From contig JAQWRY010000052.1 of assembly GCA_029243485.1 (NCBI GenBank), forward strand, positions 208,831 to 272,830: 64,000 nt of DNA. The letters run 5' to 3'. Origin of the DNA: Candidatus Binatia bacterium. GTDB taxonomy: Bacteria > Desulfobacterota > Binatia > UBA12015. The notes below the pieces were generated by a model. The model was not told the origin of the DNA and ran no database searches. It saw only the letters and a program-made list of their open reading frames with translations. Made by a program: the position numbers and the translations under genes. This document shows, in pieces, positions 28,079 through 38,400 of this stretch. Numbering within the stretch: the first letter of the stretch is position 1; each line of letters begins with the position of its first letter.

Positions 28079-30025
28079 TCAGAGTTCGAGCTGTGCGCCC
28101 AACTCGACGACGCGGTTCGGCGGGATACCGAAGTACGCCGTCGCGGACGGCGCGTTGCGCGACAGCACCGCGAACAAGTGCTTCCGCCAGGTGGCCATCG
28201 GAGACGTCCCGGTCGCGAGAAGCGTCTCACGCCCGAGAAAGAACGTGGTCTGGTCGACATCGAGCTTCAGACCATGCTCCGCGCACAGCGCGACCACCAG
28301 ATCGATCTTCGGGGCCTCCATAAATCCGAACCGAGCTTGGACGCGATAGAAGCCATGTTCGGATTCGTCGACCTCGACCCGGTCCTCGTTCGGAACCTCG
28401 GGCCGGATCGCCGAGACGAACGACATGAGGACGACACGCTCGTGGAGCACCTTGTTGTGCTTGAAGTGATGCAGCAGGACGCTCGGCACGCCGTCGAGCG
28501 CGGAGGTCATGACGACCGCCGTACCCGGCACGCGGTGGCACTGCGTCGCCTCGACGTCCCGCAAGAAGAGGTCCAGAGGGAGGCGGGTCCCTTGGAGGAT
28601 CTGCCCCACCTCAGCGCGACCACGCTTCCACGTCGTCAGTGCCGTGAAAAGGACCGCGCCGACCGCCAGCGGGAACCAACCGCCTTCGAAGAATTTCACG
28701 AGGTTCGCGCCGAGGAACGTAAGATCGAAGAGCAAGAAGACCGCGATGGCGCTACCCGCACGAACACGTGACCAGCCCCAGCGCTCTCGCGCGACGGCGT
28801 AGAACAGCAAGGTCGTGGTGGTCATCGTGCCCATGACCGCCATGCCATACGCGTCGGCCAACTCGCTCGACTCCTGGAAGCCCAGAACAAGAAGGATGCA
28901 GAACACCATCAACGTGCGGTTCACGGCCGGGATGTAGATCTGTCCGTGTGCCGTCTTCGAGGTGTGGATGATCGTGAAGCGCGGCGAGTAGCCCAACTGG
29001 ACGGCCGCCTGGGTGAGCGAGAACGATCCCGAGATCAACGCCTGCGAGGCAATGATCGTCGCGACGGTCGCGAGCGCCACGAGGGGATAGAGTCCCCACT
29101 CCGGGGCGAGTTCGAAGAACGGATTCCGCACCGCAGCGCCGTGCTCGAGAAGAAGCACGCCCTGCCCGAAGTAGTTCAGCAGCAAACCGGGAAGGACCAC
29201 GGTGTACCACGCGAGTCGGATCGGCCGCGGGCCGAAGTGGCCCATGTCAGCGTACAGGGCTTCGCCGCCGGTGATGACCAACACCACCGAGCCGAGCACG
29301 AGGAAGCCGACTTCGCCGGAGTTCGCGAGAAACGAAATCGCCCAGCTCGGATCGAGTGCGGCCAGGACGGAAACGTGGTCGGCGTGTTGGGCGAAGATCT
29401 GCGTTGCGCCGAGCACGCCGATCGTACCGAACCAGATCAACATCATCGGCCCGAAGACGGCGCCGATGCCCGCAGTCCCGCGGTACTGGACCGTGAACAG
29501 GCCGATCAGGATCCCGATCGTGATCGGGATGATGAACGGATCGAACGCATCCGTCGCGACGGAGAGGCCCTCCACCGCGGAGAGGACCGAGATCGCTGGC
29601 GTAATCACGCCTTCGCCGTAGAGCAGCGAGGCCGCGAATAGCCCCAGCAGCAACAGGACGTAGCGCGGAAGCGGCCCACTGCGATCGGTTCGGCTGGCCT
29701 GCGTCAGGGACAGGAGCGCGAGGATCCCGCCTTCGCCGTGGTTGTCCGCGCGCATGACGAACGTGAGGTATTTGACGCTGATCACCATCACGAGCGACCA
29801 GAAGATCAGCGACAAGATGCCGAGCACGTTGGGCGCGGTGATCGCCAGGTCGTGCTCGCCGAGAAAACACTCGCGCAGCGCGTAGAGCGGCGAGGTGCCG
29901 ATGTCACCGTAGACGACACCCAGAGCCCCGAGCGCGAGCCAAGGCAGCGGGCCCTGGACCTCCTGGTCGGCCTGGTCGGACCCCTCGGAGGTTTTGCCCC
30001 ACGCTTCGGCGCCCCCCTGCGTCAT
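28079..30025 (-). CDS. kup: Kup-family potassium transporter
   Basis: 648 aa with twelve hydrophobic spans and the family's highly conserved start LGALGVVYGDIGTSPLYAL. Further signatures are ADNHGEGGILALLSL and SAVEGLSVATDAFDPF, and the cytoplasmic C-terminal beta-rich tail is also present. It imports K+ with protons across the inner membrane. The ATG at 30025 overlaps the mfd stop by four bases (ATGA), so kup is the second gene of an mfd-kup pair. That pairing has no clear functional logic. No K+-sensing leader is visible. Confidence 0.96.
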   Translation of the reverse strand: MTQGGAEAWGKTSEGSDQADQEVQGPLPWLALGALGVVYGDIGTSPLYALRECFLGEHDLAITAPNVLGILSLIFWSLVMVISVKYLTFVMRADNHGEGGILALLSLTQASRTDRSGPLPRYVLLLLGLFAASLLYGEGVITPAISVLSAVEGLSVATDAFDPFIIPITIGILIGLFTVQYRGTAGIGAVFGPMMLIWFGTIGVLGATQIFAQHADHVSVLAALDPSWAISFLANSGEVGFLVLGSVVLVITGGEALYADMGHFGPRPIRLAWYTVVLPGLLLNYFGQGVLLLEHGAAVRNPFFELAPEWGLYPLVALATVATIIASQALISGSFSLTQAAVQLGYSPRFTIIHTSKTAHGQIYIPAVNRTLMVFCILLVLGFQESSELADAYGMAVMGTMTTTTLLFYAVARERWGWSRVRAGSAIAVFLLFDLTFLGANLVKFFEGGWFPLAVGAVLFTALTTWKRGRAEVGQILQGTRLPLDLFLRDVEATQCHRVPGTAVVMTSALDGVPSVLLHHFKHNKVLHERVVLMSFVSAIRPEVPNEDRVEVDESEHGFYRVQARFGFMEAPKIDLVVALCAEHGLKLDVDQTTFFLGRETLLATGTSPMATWRKHLFAVLSRNAPSATAYFGIPPNRVVELGAQLEL

Positions 30026-33000
30026 GGCGCGGTCTCACCCAACGGCCCAGCCGCGGGCTCGATGCGCCCCAGGCCCTCGAGCGTCGACAGAAGCTCCGAC
30101 ACCTCGCCGAGCAATTCGTCTCCCTGCGTCACCGACACGGTGAGGGTCCCGTCCGCCTGCAGCGTCCGCCCACTGCCACCGAGCGTGACGAAGTCCACGA
30201 GGCTCTCCGCCGGGATCTGCGAACTCTCGTGGAAGCGGACACCGATCCGCGCACCGCGGACTCTGGCCTCGAGGATACCGAGCATCTTCATTCGGCGGCG
30301 AAGCTCCATCACATCCAGAAGCGTGTCGACGATCGACGGGATCGGTCCATAGCGGTCTCGAAGCTCCTCCGCGAGGAGGACTCGGTCCTCCGCCCGCCGA
30401 AGCGCAGCCAGCCGTTTATACCACACGAGCCGCTGATTCACGTCGTTCACGTACGAATCGGGGATGTAGACCGGGATCCCCAGATGCACCTCCGGCTCGA
30501 TGTCCGTCTCGATGGGCTCGCCCCGGAGCTCGTGGACCGCCTCCTCCATCATCCGGGTGTAGAGCTCGAAGCCTACGGCTGTGACATGCCCGCTCTGCTT
30601 CTTCCCGAGGAGATTTCCGGCGCCGCGAATCTCCAGGTCGTGCGCGGCGATCTTGAAGCCGCCGCCCAAATCGTCGAGCTCCTGGAGGACCTGCAACCGG
30701 AGGCGAGCATCCTTGCTGAGGATCTGCTCTCCGGGGATCAGCAGATAAGCGTAGGCACGCGCGGGAGACCGGCCGACTCGACCGCGAAGCTGATAGAGCT
30801 GGGCCAACCCGAACATGTCGGCGCGATTGATCAGGATCGTATTCGCGTTCGGGATGTCGAGGCCGGACTCGACGATCGCAGTGCAGCACAGGACGTCGAA
30901 CTCGTGTTCGAGGAAGCCCATCATGACCTTCTCGAGCTGATGCTCCCGCATCTGGCCGTGACCGACGACGATCTTCGCCTCGGGCACGAGCGCCCGCAGC
31001 TTCTCCGCCGTCCGCTCGATCGACTGCACGCGATTGTGCACGAAGAACGCCTGCCCGCCGCGGCGTAACTCGCGCAGGAGAGCCTCGCGGATGACGGCAT
31101 CCTCGCTGCGCGTCACGTACGTACGGATTGCCTGGCGATCGAGAGGCGGCGTCTCGATGACCGAAAGGTCGCGGATGCCGGTAAGCGACAGCTCGAGCGT
31201 TCGCGGGATCGGTGTGGCCGAAAGCGTCAGGACGTCGACGAGTTTACGGATCTGCTTCACGCGCTCTTTGTCGCGCACCCCGAAGCGGTGCTCTTCGTCG
31301 ACGACCAGCAGCCCGAGCCGCGCGAACTCCACGTCCGCCTGAAGGAGACGATGCGTGCCGACCACGATGTCGACACTGCCGGCCTTCAGACCCGCTAAGA
31401 CGCCGAGATTCTCCTTGCGCGTCCGAAAGCTCGAGACCATCTCGATGTTCACCGGGTAACCCGCGAAGCGTTTCCGGATCGACTCGGTGTGCTGCTGCGC
31501 CAACACGGTCGTCGGAACGAGTATTGCGACCTGCTTCCCTTCCATGGCCACGACAAACGCGGCCCGCATCGCGACTTCGGTCTTCCCGTACCCCACGTCG
31601 CCGCACACCAGGCGATCCATGGGGCGCCCTTTGCCGAGATCCGCCAACACCTCGCGAATCGCGCGCCCCTGGTCGGGCGTCTCGTCGAACGGGAAGCGCG
31701 CCTCGAACTCCTGGTAGTACGGATCGTCCGACGAGAAGGCGTGGCTCTCATTCCGCTGGCGAACGGCGTAGAGATTGAGGAGTTCGTGGGCCATCGCCAG
31801 GATGGACTCTTTGGTCTTCTGTTTGACCTTCTCCCACGTGTTGCCGCCGAGCTTGTCGAGATCGGGATCCTTGCCGTCCCCGCCGACGTACTTCTGCACG
31901 AGGTTCACCCGATCGACTGGAAGATAGAGGCGATCGCCGCCGTGGTACTCGAGCAGCAGGAAGTCGCCCTCCTCCCCCGCCACGGTGAGATGGGTGAGGC
32001 CGTGGTAGCGACCGATGCCGTGGTCGAGGTGGACCACGCAGTCCTCCGGCTTCAGCTGCTCCAGGCTGCGCATCACCTCGTCGAGGGTGAGCGCGACCGC
32101 CTTCCGCCGCCGCGACCTGCGATGCTCGCCGAACAGGTTCAGCTCGGCCACGCAGACGAGACGATCTTCGGGGAGCCAGACCGAGCCGGAGAGCTCCCCT
32201 TCCACGATGAACGCCGCGGGCTCGTCCTGCTCGAGAACCGCGGTCGGCAAGTCGTCGCCGACGACGGGTACCATCAGCTCCTGCGATTCGAGGACGTTGC
32301 GAAGCCGCTCGGCCTGCGATGCGGAGCCCACGACGAGCGCAACGCGATCGCCGGCATCCACCCAGCCGCGAATCTTGTCCGCCACCGCGGCGAACTGGCT
32401 CTTCTCGCGCAGCAGCCGCGTGTCACGGACTTCGAACGGAAGGCGGACGGCGACACCCTCAGTCCCGTCGGTCCCGTCGGGCACCCCAAGCGAATCGAGC
32501 TCGACGCACGGCCATGCGGCGACGAGTTCCGCGAGTTCGTCTCCGGGCAGGAACAGAGCTTCGGGGGGTGGATAGAGCCGGCGCTCCTCATCGGCGAGCC
32601 GGGCGTGTTCGAGGACGCTCTCCCAGGCTTCGTCCCTCGCGTGCACGAGTGCGAGTTCCTCGTCGCGCACGAGAACCGTGTCCGCCGGCAGATACTCGAA
32701 CATCGGCACCAGCGGCGCGAGATACGGCGCGAGTGCCTCGTAACCGGGAAAGGCGGTGCCCTCGGCCAGCGCGTCGAGCAGCGCGAGTCGCTCCCGACGC
32801 GGCATCTCGAGTTCACGCGCCCGCTCCTCGATGATGCGAAGACGGGCGGGATCCTGCCGCGCCGCAAGGGGGACTTCCGCGGCCGGCAGGATGAGCGCGT
32901 CCTCACACGCCTCGACCCGCCGCTGGGACCGCGCGTCGAACGTCCGAATCGAGTCCAGAGTATCGCCGATCAACTCGAGGCGGTGCGGATCGGGCTGCCC

Positions 33001-33588
33001 GGTGACAAAGACGTCGACGAGTCCACCCCGCACGGCGAACTCCCCACGATCCTCGACGAGGGGGCGACGGCGATAACCCCAATCGGCGAGCCGCCCCGCG
33101 AGGTCCGCGAGGTCGACCTCCTCGCCTTCCACGAGGTACGTGACCGCACGATCGAGCGCGGCGGGTGGCATCACCCTCTGGAGCACCGCCTCGGGCGTCG
33201 TCACGATGACCGGGTTGCGCGACCGGCGGAGGTGATAGAGCCCCTCGATTCTCTGCGCGATGGTCTCGGGGCTCGGTGACATCGGCGCGAAGGCCGCGGT
33301 GTCCCACGCCGGGAAGACGTGCACCCGCTTGCGCAGCAGGTCCGCGTCGTTCGCCTCTCCCAGGAAGAACCGGAGATCCTGCGCGAGCAATTCGGCCTCT
33401 CCCACGTTCGCCGCGAACACCAGAAGGGGCCGGGACAGGAAGCGCGCTAGCTGCGCCACCAGGGCGGCGCGGGCCGGACCGCGGGCACCGGCGACCTTCA
33501 CGCGCCTCTCGTCCGGGAGCCGAGCGGCGACGCGGGCGACCGCACCCTCGATCGAGCGCCTGCCGATCATGTCCGAAGGGTCCGTCAT
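30022..33588 (-). CDS. mfd: Transcription-repair coupling factor
   Basis: 1188 aa, standard for Mfd. The UvrB-like N-terminal module spans residues ~30-330. The RNA-polymerase-interacting, CarD-like domain (HLDHGIGRYHGLTHL; GGDRLYLPVDRVNLV) sits near 480-560. The translocase motor has Walker A GDVGYGKTEVAMRAAF and motif II VVDEEHRFG, followed by LTLSATPIPRTLELSLTGIR and GRVGRSPARAYAYLL. A TRCF domain closes the protein. It displaces stalled RNA polymerase and recruits UvrA to template-strand damage. The ATG at 33588 is chosen; an ATG six codons in (33570) is possible. The divergent gap to the next gene is only 43 bp. Confidence 0.96.
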   Translation of the reverse strand: MTDPSDMIGRRSIEGAVARVAARLPDERRVKVAGARGPARAALVAQLARFLSRPLLVFAANVGEAELLAQDLRFFLGEANDADLLRKRVHVFPAWDTAAFAPMSPSPETIAQRIEGLYHLRRSRNPVIVTTPEAVLQRVMPPAALDRAVTYLVEGEEVDLADLAGRLADWGYRRRPLVEDRGEFAVRGGLVDVFVTGQPDPHRLELIGDTLDSIRTFDARSQRRVEACEDALILPAAEVPLAARQDPARLRIIEERARELEMPRRERLALLDALAEGTAFPGYEALAPYLAPLVPMFEYLPADTVLVRDEELALVHARDEAWESVLEHARLADEERRLYPPPEALFLPGDELAELVAAWPCVELDSLGVPDGTDGTEGVAVRLPFEVRDTRLLREKSQFAAVADKIRGWVDAGDRVALVVGSASQAERLRNVLESQELMVPVVGDDLPTAVLEQDEPAAFIVEGELSGSVWLPEDRLVCVAELNLFGEHRRSRRRKAVALTLDEVMRSLEQLKPEDCVVHLDHGIGRYHGLTHLTVAGEEGDFLLLEYHGGDRLYLPVDRVNLVQKYVGGDGKDPDLDKLGGNTWEKVKQKTKESILAMAHELLNLYAVRQRNESHAFSSDDPYYQEFEARFPFDETPDQGRAIREVLADLGKGRPMDRLVCGDVGYGKTEVAMRAAFVVAMEGKQVAILVPTTVLAQQHTESIRKRFAGYPVNIEMVSSFRTRKENLGVLAGLKAGSVDIVVGTHRLLQADVEFARLGLLVVDEEHRFGVRDKERVKQIRKLVDVLTLSATPIPRTLELSLTGIRDLSVIETPPLDRQAIRTYVTRSEDAVIREALLRELRRGGQAFFVHNRVQSIERTAEKLRALVPEAKIVVGHGQMREHQLEKVMMGFLEHEFDVLCCTAIVESGLDIPNANTILINRADMFGLAQLYQLRGRVGRSPARAYAYLLIPGEQILSKDARLRLQVLQELDDLGGGFKIAAHDLEIRGAGNLLGKKQSGHVTAVGFELYTRMMEEAVHELRGEPIETDIEPEVHLGIPVYIPDSYVNDVNQRLVWYKRLAALRRAEDRVLLAEELRDRYGPIPSIVDTLLDVMELRRRMKMLGILEARVRGARIGVRFHESSQIPAESLVDFVTLGGSGRTLQADGTLTVSVTQGDELLGEVSELLSTLEGLGRIEPAAGPLGETAP

Positions 33589-33592
33589 CCGC

Positions 33593-33620
33593 TTGTCGCT
33601 GTAGCATCGCCGCTGATAAT
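33593..33620 (+). promoter_or_regulatory. Likely promoter of the coiled-coil gene
   Basis: TTGTCG and GATAAT are spaced by 16 bases, with a TG just before the -10 (TGATAAT). The -10 ends 11 bases before the GTG start, so the transcript would be nearly leaderless. It lies within the 43-bp gap to mfd. Confidence 0.4.
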
Positions 33621-33631
33621 GCTCTTTTCCA

Positions 33632-34042
33632 GTGGCACCACGCGCCGAAACCCGGGATCTGCTCGCCGAGCGGATTCGCCGATTGGAGAAACGCATCGGA
33701 GAACTCGGTGATCGCATCGGGACGACCGGCGACCACCTCGAGCGCGCCACCGACCAGCTCGAAGCGCTGGTCGGCCTCGTCGGGCGCCTGGGTCGTGTCG
33801 TCGACGCGCAGGGGGACAGCCTCCAGGGCGAGGAAGATCAGCTCGAGCGCAAGGTCGGCATGATGGAAGGCCGCGTCCTCGACCTCGCGCAGGGGCTCCA
33901 CTCGATCGCGTCCCGACTCGACGAGTTGGGCGCGGAACTCGACGGGGCCCAACGCCGCAAGAAGGCGGTGCGCAAGGTCGCCAAGACGACCAGCCGCGCG
34001 AAAACCCGAGCGAAGAAGAAGGTCCGCCCGAAGAAGGCCTGA
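33632..34042 (+). CDS. Coiled-coil protein with Lys-rich H1-like tail
   Basis: 136 aa. Residues ~10-110 show heptad-like repeats with regular hydrophobic positions (LEKRIGELGDRIGTTGDHLE; LDELGAELDG). The last ~28 residues are dominated by Lys and Arg (RRKKAVRKVAKTTSRAKT then RAKKKVRPKKA), resembling histone-H1/AlgP-type tails. It is probably an oligomer that binds nucleic acid or another polyanion (inference). The GTG start is set by the upstream promoter-like sequence and the beginning of heptad periodicity. A similar basic tail is found on the aminopeptidase encoded at 35402. Confidence 0.6.
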   Translation: MAPRAETRDLLAERIRRLEKRIGELGDRIGTTGDHLERATDQLEALVGLVGRLGRVVDAQGDSLQGEEDQLERKVGMMEGRVLDLAQGLHSIASRLDELGAELDGAQRRKKAVRKVAKTTSRAKTRAKKKVRPKKA

Positions 34043-34071
34043 AGCGCTGCCCCCGGTCGCTCACGACCGCA

Positions 34072-34752
34072 CTACTCGATGAGGCCGAACACCGGAAGCT
34101 CGATCGTCGACTGCCGCGCGCTACTCGTCTCGAGGATGACGGTGTCATCGAAGGGTCCTCGGCGACGCTGGGGGTTCAGGGAGAGGATTAGCCGGATCCC
34201 CGCCCCGGAGGCAGACCCCTGCTCCACCCGAAGTCGAAAGCGCCGGCTGTCCTTGCGAATCTTCTCGATTGCCACACCAGGTGCCGTCGCGATGTCGACC
34301 TCGATCTGCCGCGAAGCTCCGCGCGGCACGCGGCCGAAGAACACCCGGTCGGGTGAGACGTTCACATCCACGCGGACGGTCCCGCGCAGCGTGAGCACGA
34401 GCTCGGGGCGTTCGGGATCGTTGGTCTCGATCGTCACCGTGCGCGCGCGCTTCCCGCCGGCACCCTTCGTGGCAAAGGCGACTTCGACCCAGCCCGCGTC
34501 GCCGGCCGCGACCGTGCCGCCCGGACTGACCGCGGAGGTACACGCGCATTCCTTGCGACCGGGAACGAGCGTGAGCGGCTTCCGGCCGCCGTTGCGAACC
34601 GGAAAGACGTGGCGGACCTCCTCGCCGATGGGCACGCTGCCGAAGTCGTAAACGGTCGACGTGAGCTCGGCGCGCGGCTCCGCGACGAGGGCCACGATGG
34701 GCGAGCGAGCCACGCACCCCGACGCCAACACGACCGCCAGCAACCACCGCAT
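34072..34752 (-). CDS. Lipoprotein with two DUF1573/ASH-like immunoglobulin domains
   Basis: 226 aa. The signal peptide ends in a lipobox (LAVVLASGC), so the mature protein should be lipidated at Cys13 and processed by LspA. Residues ~30-120 form an immunoglobulin-like domain (VYDFGSVPIGEEVRHVFPV; GRKECACTSAVSPGG), the DUF1573 pattern. A second, weaker copy follows (RVFFGRVPRGASRQIEVDI). Such domains usually serve as structural or protein-binding modules in the periplasm. Its start faces a lipoprotein gene on the other strand across 84 bp. Confidence 0.8.
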   Translation of the reverse strand: MRWLLAVVLASGCVARSPIVALVAEPRAELTSTVYDFGSVPIGEEVRHVFPVRNGGRKPLTLVPGRKECACTSAVSPGGTVAAGDAGWVEVAFATKGAGGKRARTVTIETNDPERPELVLTLRGTVRVDVNVSPDRVFFGRVPRGASRQIEVDIATAPGVAIEKIRKDSRRFRLRVEQGSASGAGIRLILSLNPQRRRGPFDDTVILETSSARQSTIELPVFGLIE

Positions 34753-34781
34753 CCCCCCCGACTACGCGCTACCCGCCGTAA

Positions 34782-34807
34782 GTTGCAACTTGGCGCGATC
34801 TTGCAAC
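34782..34807. promoter_or_regulatory. Paired TTGCAA sites between divergent lipoprotein genes
   Basis: GTTGCAA and TTGCAAC form a 7-bp inverted repeat separated by 12 bases. Each core TTGCAA is itself palindromic and the two cores are 18 bp apart. It sits centrally in the 84-bp divergent gap, where an operator would be expected. Confidence 0.4.
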
Positions 34808-34836
34808 CGACGCCCGCGCAGAGCATCCTCTCGCTG

Positions 34837-35217
34837 ATGTTGGACGGTTCGATACGTTTGGGAGGAGCCCGGCATGCCGCGGCTCGGATTCGGTGGTCGA
34901 TCGGGCTGGTCCTAGTCGGTCTGGCCGCGGCCGGCTGTGCCGCGACGACGAGCAAACCCGCCGGGGATGAGAACACCCGCTGCGTGGTTTCGATCGAGCC
35001 AATGATGAAAATGGTCACCTTCGCCCCGGCGAGCGGCCTGGACGGCGGCGTGACGTCGCTCTTCTTCAAGGAAATGCCGGCGGTCGCGCCCGGAGACCTG
35101 ATCCGACTCGACAATAGCGCCGGACAGGGCGGTCCCTCGCTCGAGAAGCTCGAAGCGAGGTCCGAATCGTGCGCAGATGTCGCCCAAACAGCCGCCGATC
35201 ACCACAAAGGCCACTGA
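34837..35217 (+). CDS. Small lipoprotein of unknown function
   Basis: 126 aa. An arginine-bearing n-region precedes the hydrophobic core and lipobox (SIGLVLVGLAAAGCAA), so lipidation at the cysteine near residue 34 is expected. The mature part (~92 aa) includes CVVSIEPMMKMVTFAPASG and ends in the histidine-rich ADHHKGH, which could bind metal weakly (inference). The start is uncertain: ATG at 34837 gives a sensible signal peptide. A GGAGGA stretch lies inside the n-region coding sequence before an out-of-frame ATG that would soon terminate. No family recognised. Confidence 0.6.
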   Translation: MLDGSIRLGGARHAAARIRWSIGLVLVGLAAAGCAATTSKPAGDENTRCVVSIEPMMKMVTFAPASGLDGGVTSLFFKEMPAVAPGDLIRLDNSAGQGGPSLEKLEARSESCADVAQTAADHHKGH

Positions 35218-35270
35218 CGAAATAACTTTCTGATTCCCGGTATTTCCGGCGGGATCAGAGGGAAATCCAT

Positions 35271-35283
35271 CCCACACTGTGGG
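35271..35283 (+). terminator. Weak hairpin after the small lipoprotein
   Basis: CCCAC-ACT-GTGGG followed by CGACTTTTCC, 53 bases after the lipoprotein stop. The stem is short and the T-tract modest. The rest of the 184-bp gap to the aminopeptidase start has no other clear signal. Confidence 0.25.
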
Positions 35284-35401
35284 CGACTTTTCCGGTTTCG
35301 CCTTTTCTTCCCCCTCGGCCCCTCCAGCGGAGTTGACGCACCAACCCTTGCGCGACCGCCCTCCAGACGGCAAAAAGTCTGCCAGCAATTGGAGGAAGCA
35401 C

Positions 35402-38400
35402 TTGAGAGAATCCGGGAGAACCTCGGGGGGCTCTTCGAAGCCGAGCGGACACAAGGCCGGCAACAAGACGAAGGTCTCGAGCAAGAAGGCCGTGAAGACC
35501 GCCAAGAAGCCCGCCGCTAAAGCGAAAAAGGCGAGCACTGGAAAAAAGGCCACCCCCTCCACGACGCAGGGCGTCAAGAAAGCTCCCGTGGCCAAGAAGA
35601 AAACGACCGCCAAGACACCGGCAGCGAAGGCTGCGGCCGCCAAGAAGGTTGCCGCCAAGAAGGCCGCCCTCGCTCGTCGCGGAGGCGCCGGGCGCGCCCT
35701 CAAAGGTGGTCCCAAAACCACGGCCCCCGTCATCCGACGCGGCGACGGATCGTTCCGGCTCCCCGAAGACGTTCGGCCCGAAGCGTATCACATCCACGTC
35801 GTGCCCGATCTCAACCGCGGCATCTTTCGCGGTGAGGAGATCATCGAGATTACCCTCGATCGCAGCCGGTCCGTCATCCAGGTCCATGCCGCCGACCTCG
35901 AACTCGACCGAGCCGAGATCACCCCGCGCGGGGAAGGCCAGACCAAGACCGCCGGCGCCCCGCGCAAACCGAGCTACGCAGCCTCGCACAGCCCGGTCGA
36001 GGCCACCGAGTTCACCGCGCACCCGTCGCGCGAGACCGTCGAGATCCGCTTTCCGCGCTCACTCCAGCCTGGCCGCTACACCCTGAGCATCGCCTACCAC
36101 GGCGCCCTGCAGAAACGACTTCGCGGGCTCTACGCCGCACAGAGCGGCAATCGCCGCTACGCCTTCACGCAGTTCGAAGCCGCCGACGCCCGGCGCTGCT
36201 TCCCGTGCTTCGACGAGCCGGCGATGAAGGCTCGCTTCACGTTCTCAGTGACGGTCCGCTCCGGATTGACCGTGGTCTCGAACAACCCCGTCCGACGCTC
36301 CGATCACAACACGAACGGGACGACGACCTGGCACTTCACTCAGACGCCGCCTCTCTCAACGTATCTGTGCGCGCTCGCCGTCGGCGAGCTCGAGAGCGAA
36401 GAGCAGCGGCATCTCGGCACCGTGCCTGTTCGAGTGTGGCACGTACCGGGCAAGGCCAACATGGCCACCTTCGCGCTCGAGACGGCCATCGCGTCGCTGC
36501 AGCGGCTCGAGCGCTACTTCAACATCCCGTACCCGTACGAAAAGCTCGACCTCGTAGCCGTCCCGGACTTCGAGGCGGGCGCCATGGAGAACGCCGGCGC
36601 GGTGTTCTTCCGCGAAACCTTGCTCCTCGTCGATCCGCACACCATCACCGTCGCCGAACAGAAACGCGTCGCCGAGGTGATCGCCCACGAGCTGGCCCAC
36701 ATGTGGTTCGGCAACCTGGTCACCATGCAGTGGTGGGACGATCTCTGGCTGAACGAGGCGTTCGCCACTTGGATGGCGTTCAAGATCATCGACGACTGGA
36801 AGCCCGAGTGGCGGATGTGGAACAACTTCGAGCCGCATCGGTCCGCCGCACTCGGCATGGACGCGCTCGCAAACACCCACCCGATCTACGCGGAAGTCGC
36901 GAACGCCGCGCAGGCGACCGAAAACTTCGACGCGATCACCTACGAAAAAGGTGCGTCCGTCGTGCGGATGCTCGAGAGCTACCTCGGCGAAGCGAGGTTC
37001 CGCAAAGGCGTGCGGCAGTACATCGCCAAGAACGCCGAATCGAACGCCGTCGCCGCGGATCTGTGGAAAGCACTCGAGAAGGCCTCGAACCAACCCGTCG
37101 AGAAGATCGCGGGCGCCTGGATCAAGCAGCCCGGCTTCCCGATCGTCACGTTCGCGCGGGACGAGGAGAAGACCACGCCCGAGCTCGCCGTGCGCCAGGA
37201 ACGGTTCAAGGCGAGCCCGACCACGAAGGTGCCCGCCGGCGGCGCAACCAGCTGGCCGCTCCCGCTCGTGGTGAAAGTGCCGAAGCCGACGCGTGGCACC
37301 CGCATGGAGCGCGCCCTTGTCCAGAAGGCCCGCGACCGGATCACCGTCAAGGGAGACGCCGCGCCGGCGTGGTACTACGGCAACGCGGCGGAAGGCGGCT
37401 TCTACCGCCCCCTCCACGACGACGAGTGTCTCGCCAGCCTGACCGAGAACTTCCAGTCCCACCTCGAGCCCGTCGAGCGCATGGGCCTCGCAGGACATCA
37501 GTGGGCGATCGTTCGCGCCGGACGTGCGCCGCTTTCGAGCTTCCTCGCCCTCGTCGACGCGTGTCGCCACGAGGGAGAGTACGAAGTTCTCGACACTCTC
37601 GTGGGTCCGCTCTCGTTCCTCGACGACCAGGTCGTCGACGCGGCGGGCCCGGACAGCCGCGAGCAGCTTCACGCCTGGCTCGAGAGCGTCTTCGGACCGG
37701 CCCGAGCCGAACTCGGGTGGGACGCCGAACCCGACGAAGCACAAGCGCGCGCTCTGAGGCGTGCCTCGCTCTTCCGGCTCGTCGGCGTGCTCGCCGAAAA
37801 CCGGGAAATCGCCGCCGAGGCGTCGACCCGGCTCGACGCCTACCTCGACGACGCCACCACGCTCGACCCCAACCTCGCGGACTCGTTCGTCAGCATCGCA
37901 GCCCGCGAAGGCGACTACGAACGATTCACCCGCATGCGCGGCGCGGTCGAGAACACCCGCACTCCGCAGGAACGGCGCCGCCTACAGCAGGCCTTGGGCG
38001 ACTTCCGCCAGACCCGCTCGATGGAACAGGGCCTGGGAATCACGCTCACGCCGGAAGTGCCGACGCAGGACGTCGGGTTTCTCCTCATCCGTTACCTGTC
38101 GAATCGCATCGCCCGTCCGCTCGCCTGGGCGTTCATCCAGAAGCACTGGGAAGCACTCGGCGGACGCCTACCGCCCATGATGGCTTCACGGCTCATCGAG
38201 GCTACGGCCCTCCTCCAGTCGAAGGATCACCGCAAGGAAGTCGGCGCGTTCTTCAAGGAGCACCCCGTCGAGACCGCGGCGCGCGCACTCAAGCTCGCGC
38301 TCGAGCGGTTCGATGTGAACGAAGAATTCCGCAAGCGCGCGGCCGAAGAGCTGAAGGATTGGCTCGACCAAAAGGCCCCGCCTTCCGACGACAACGGACG

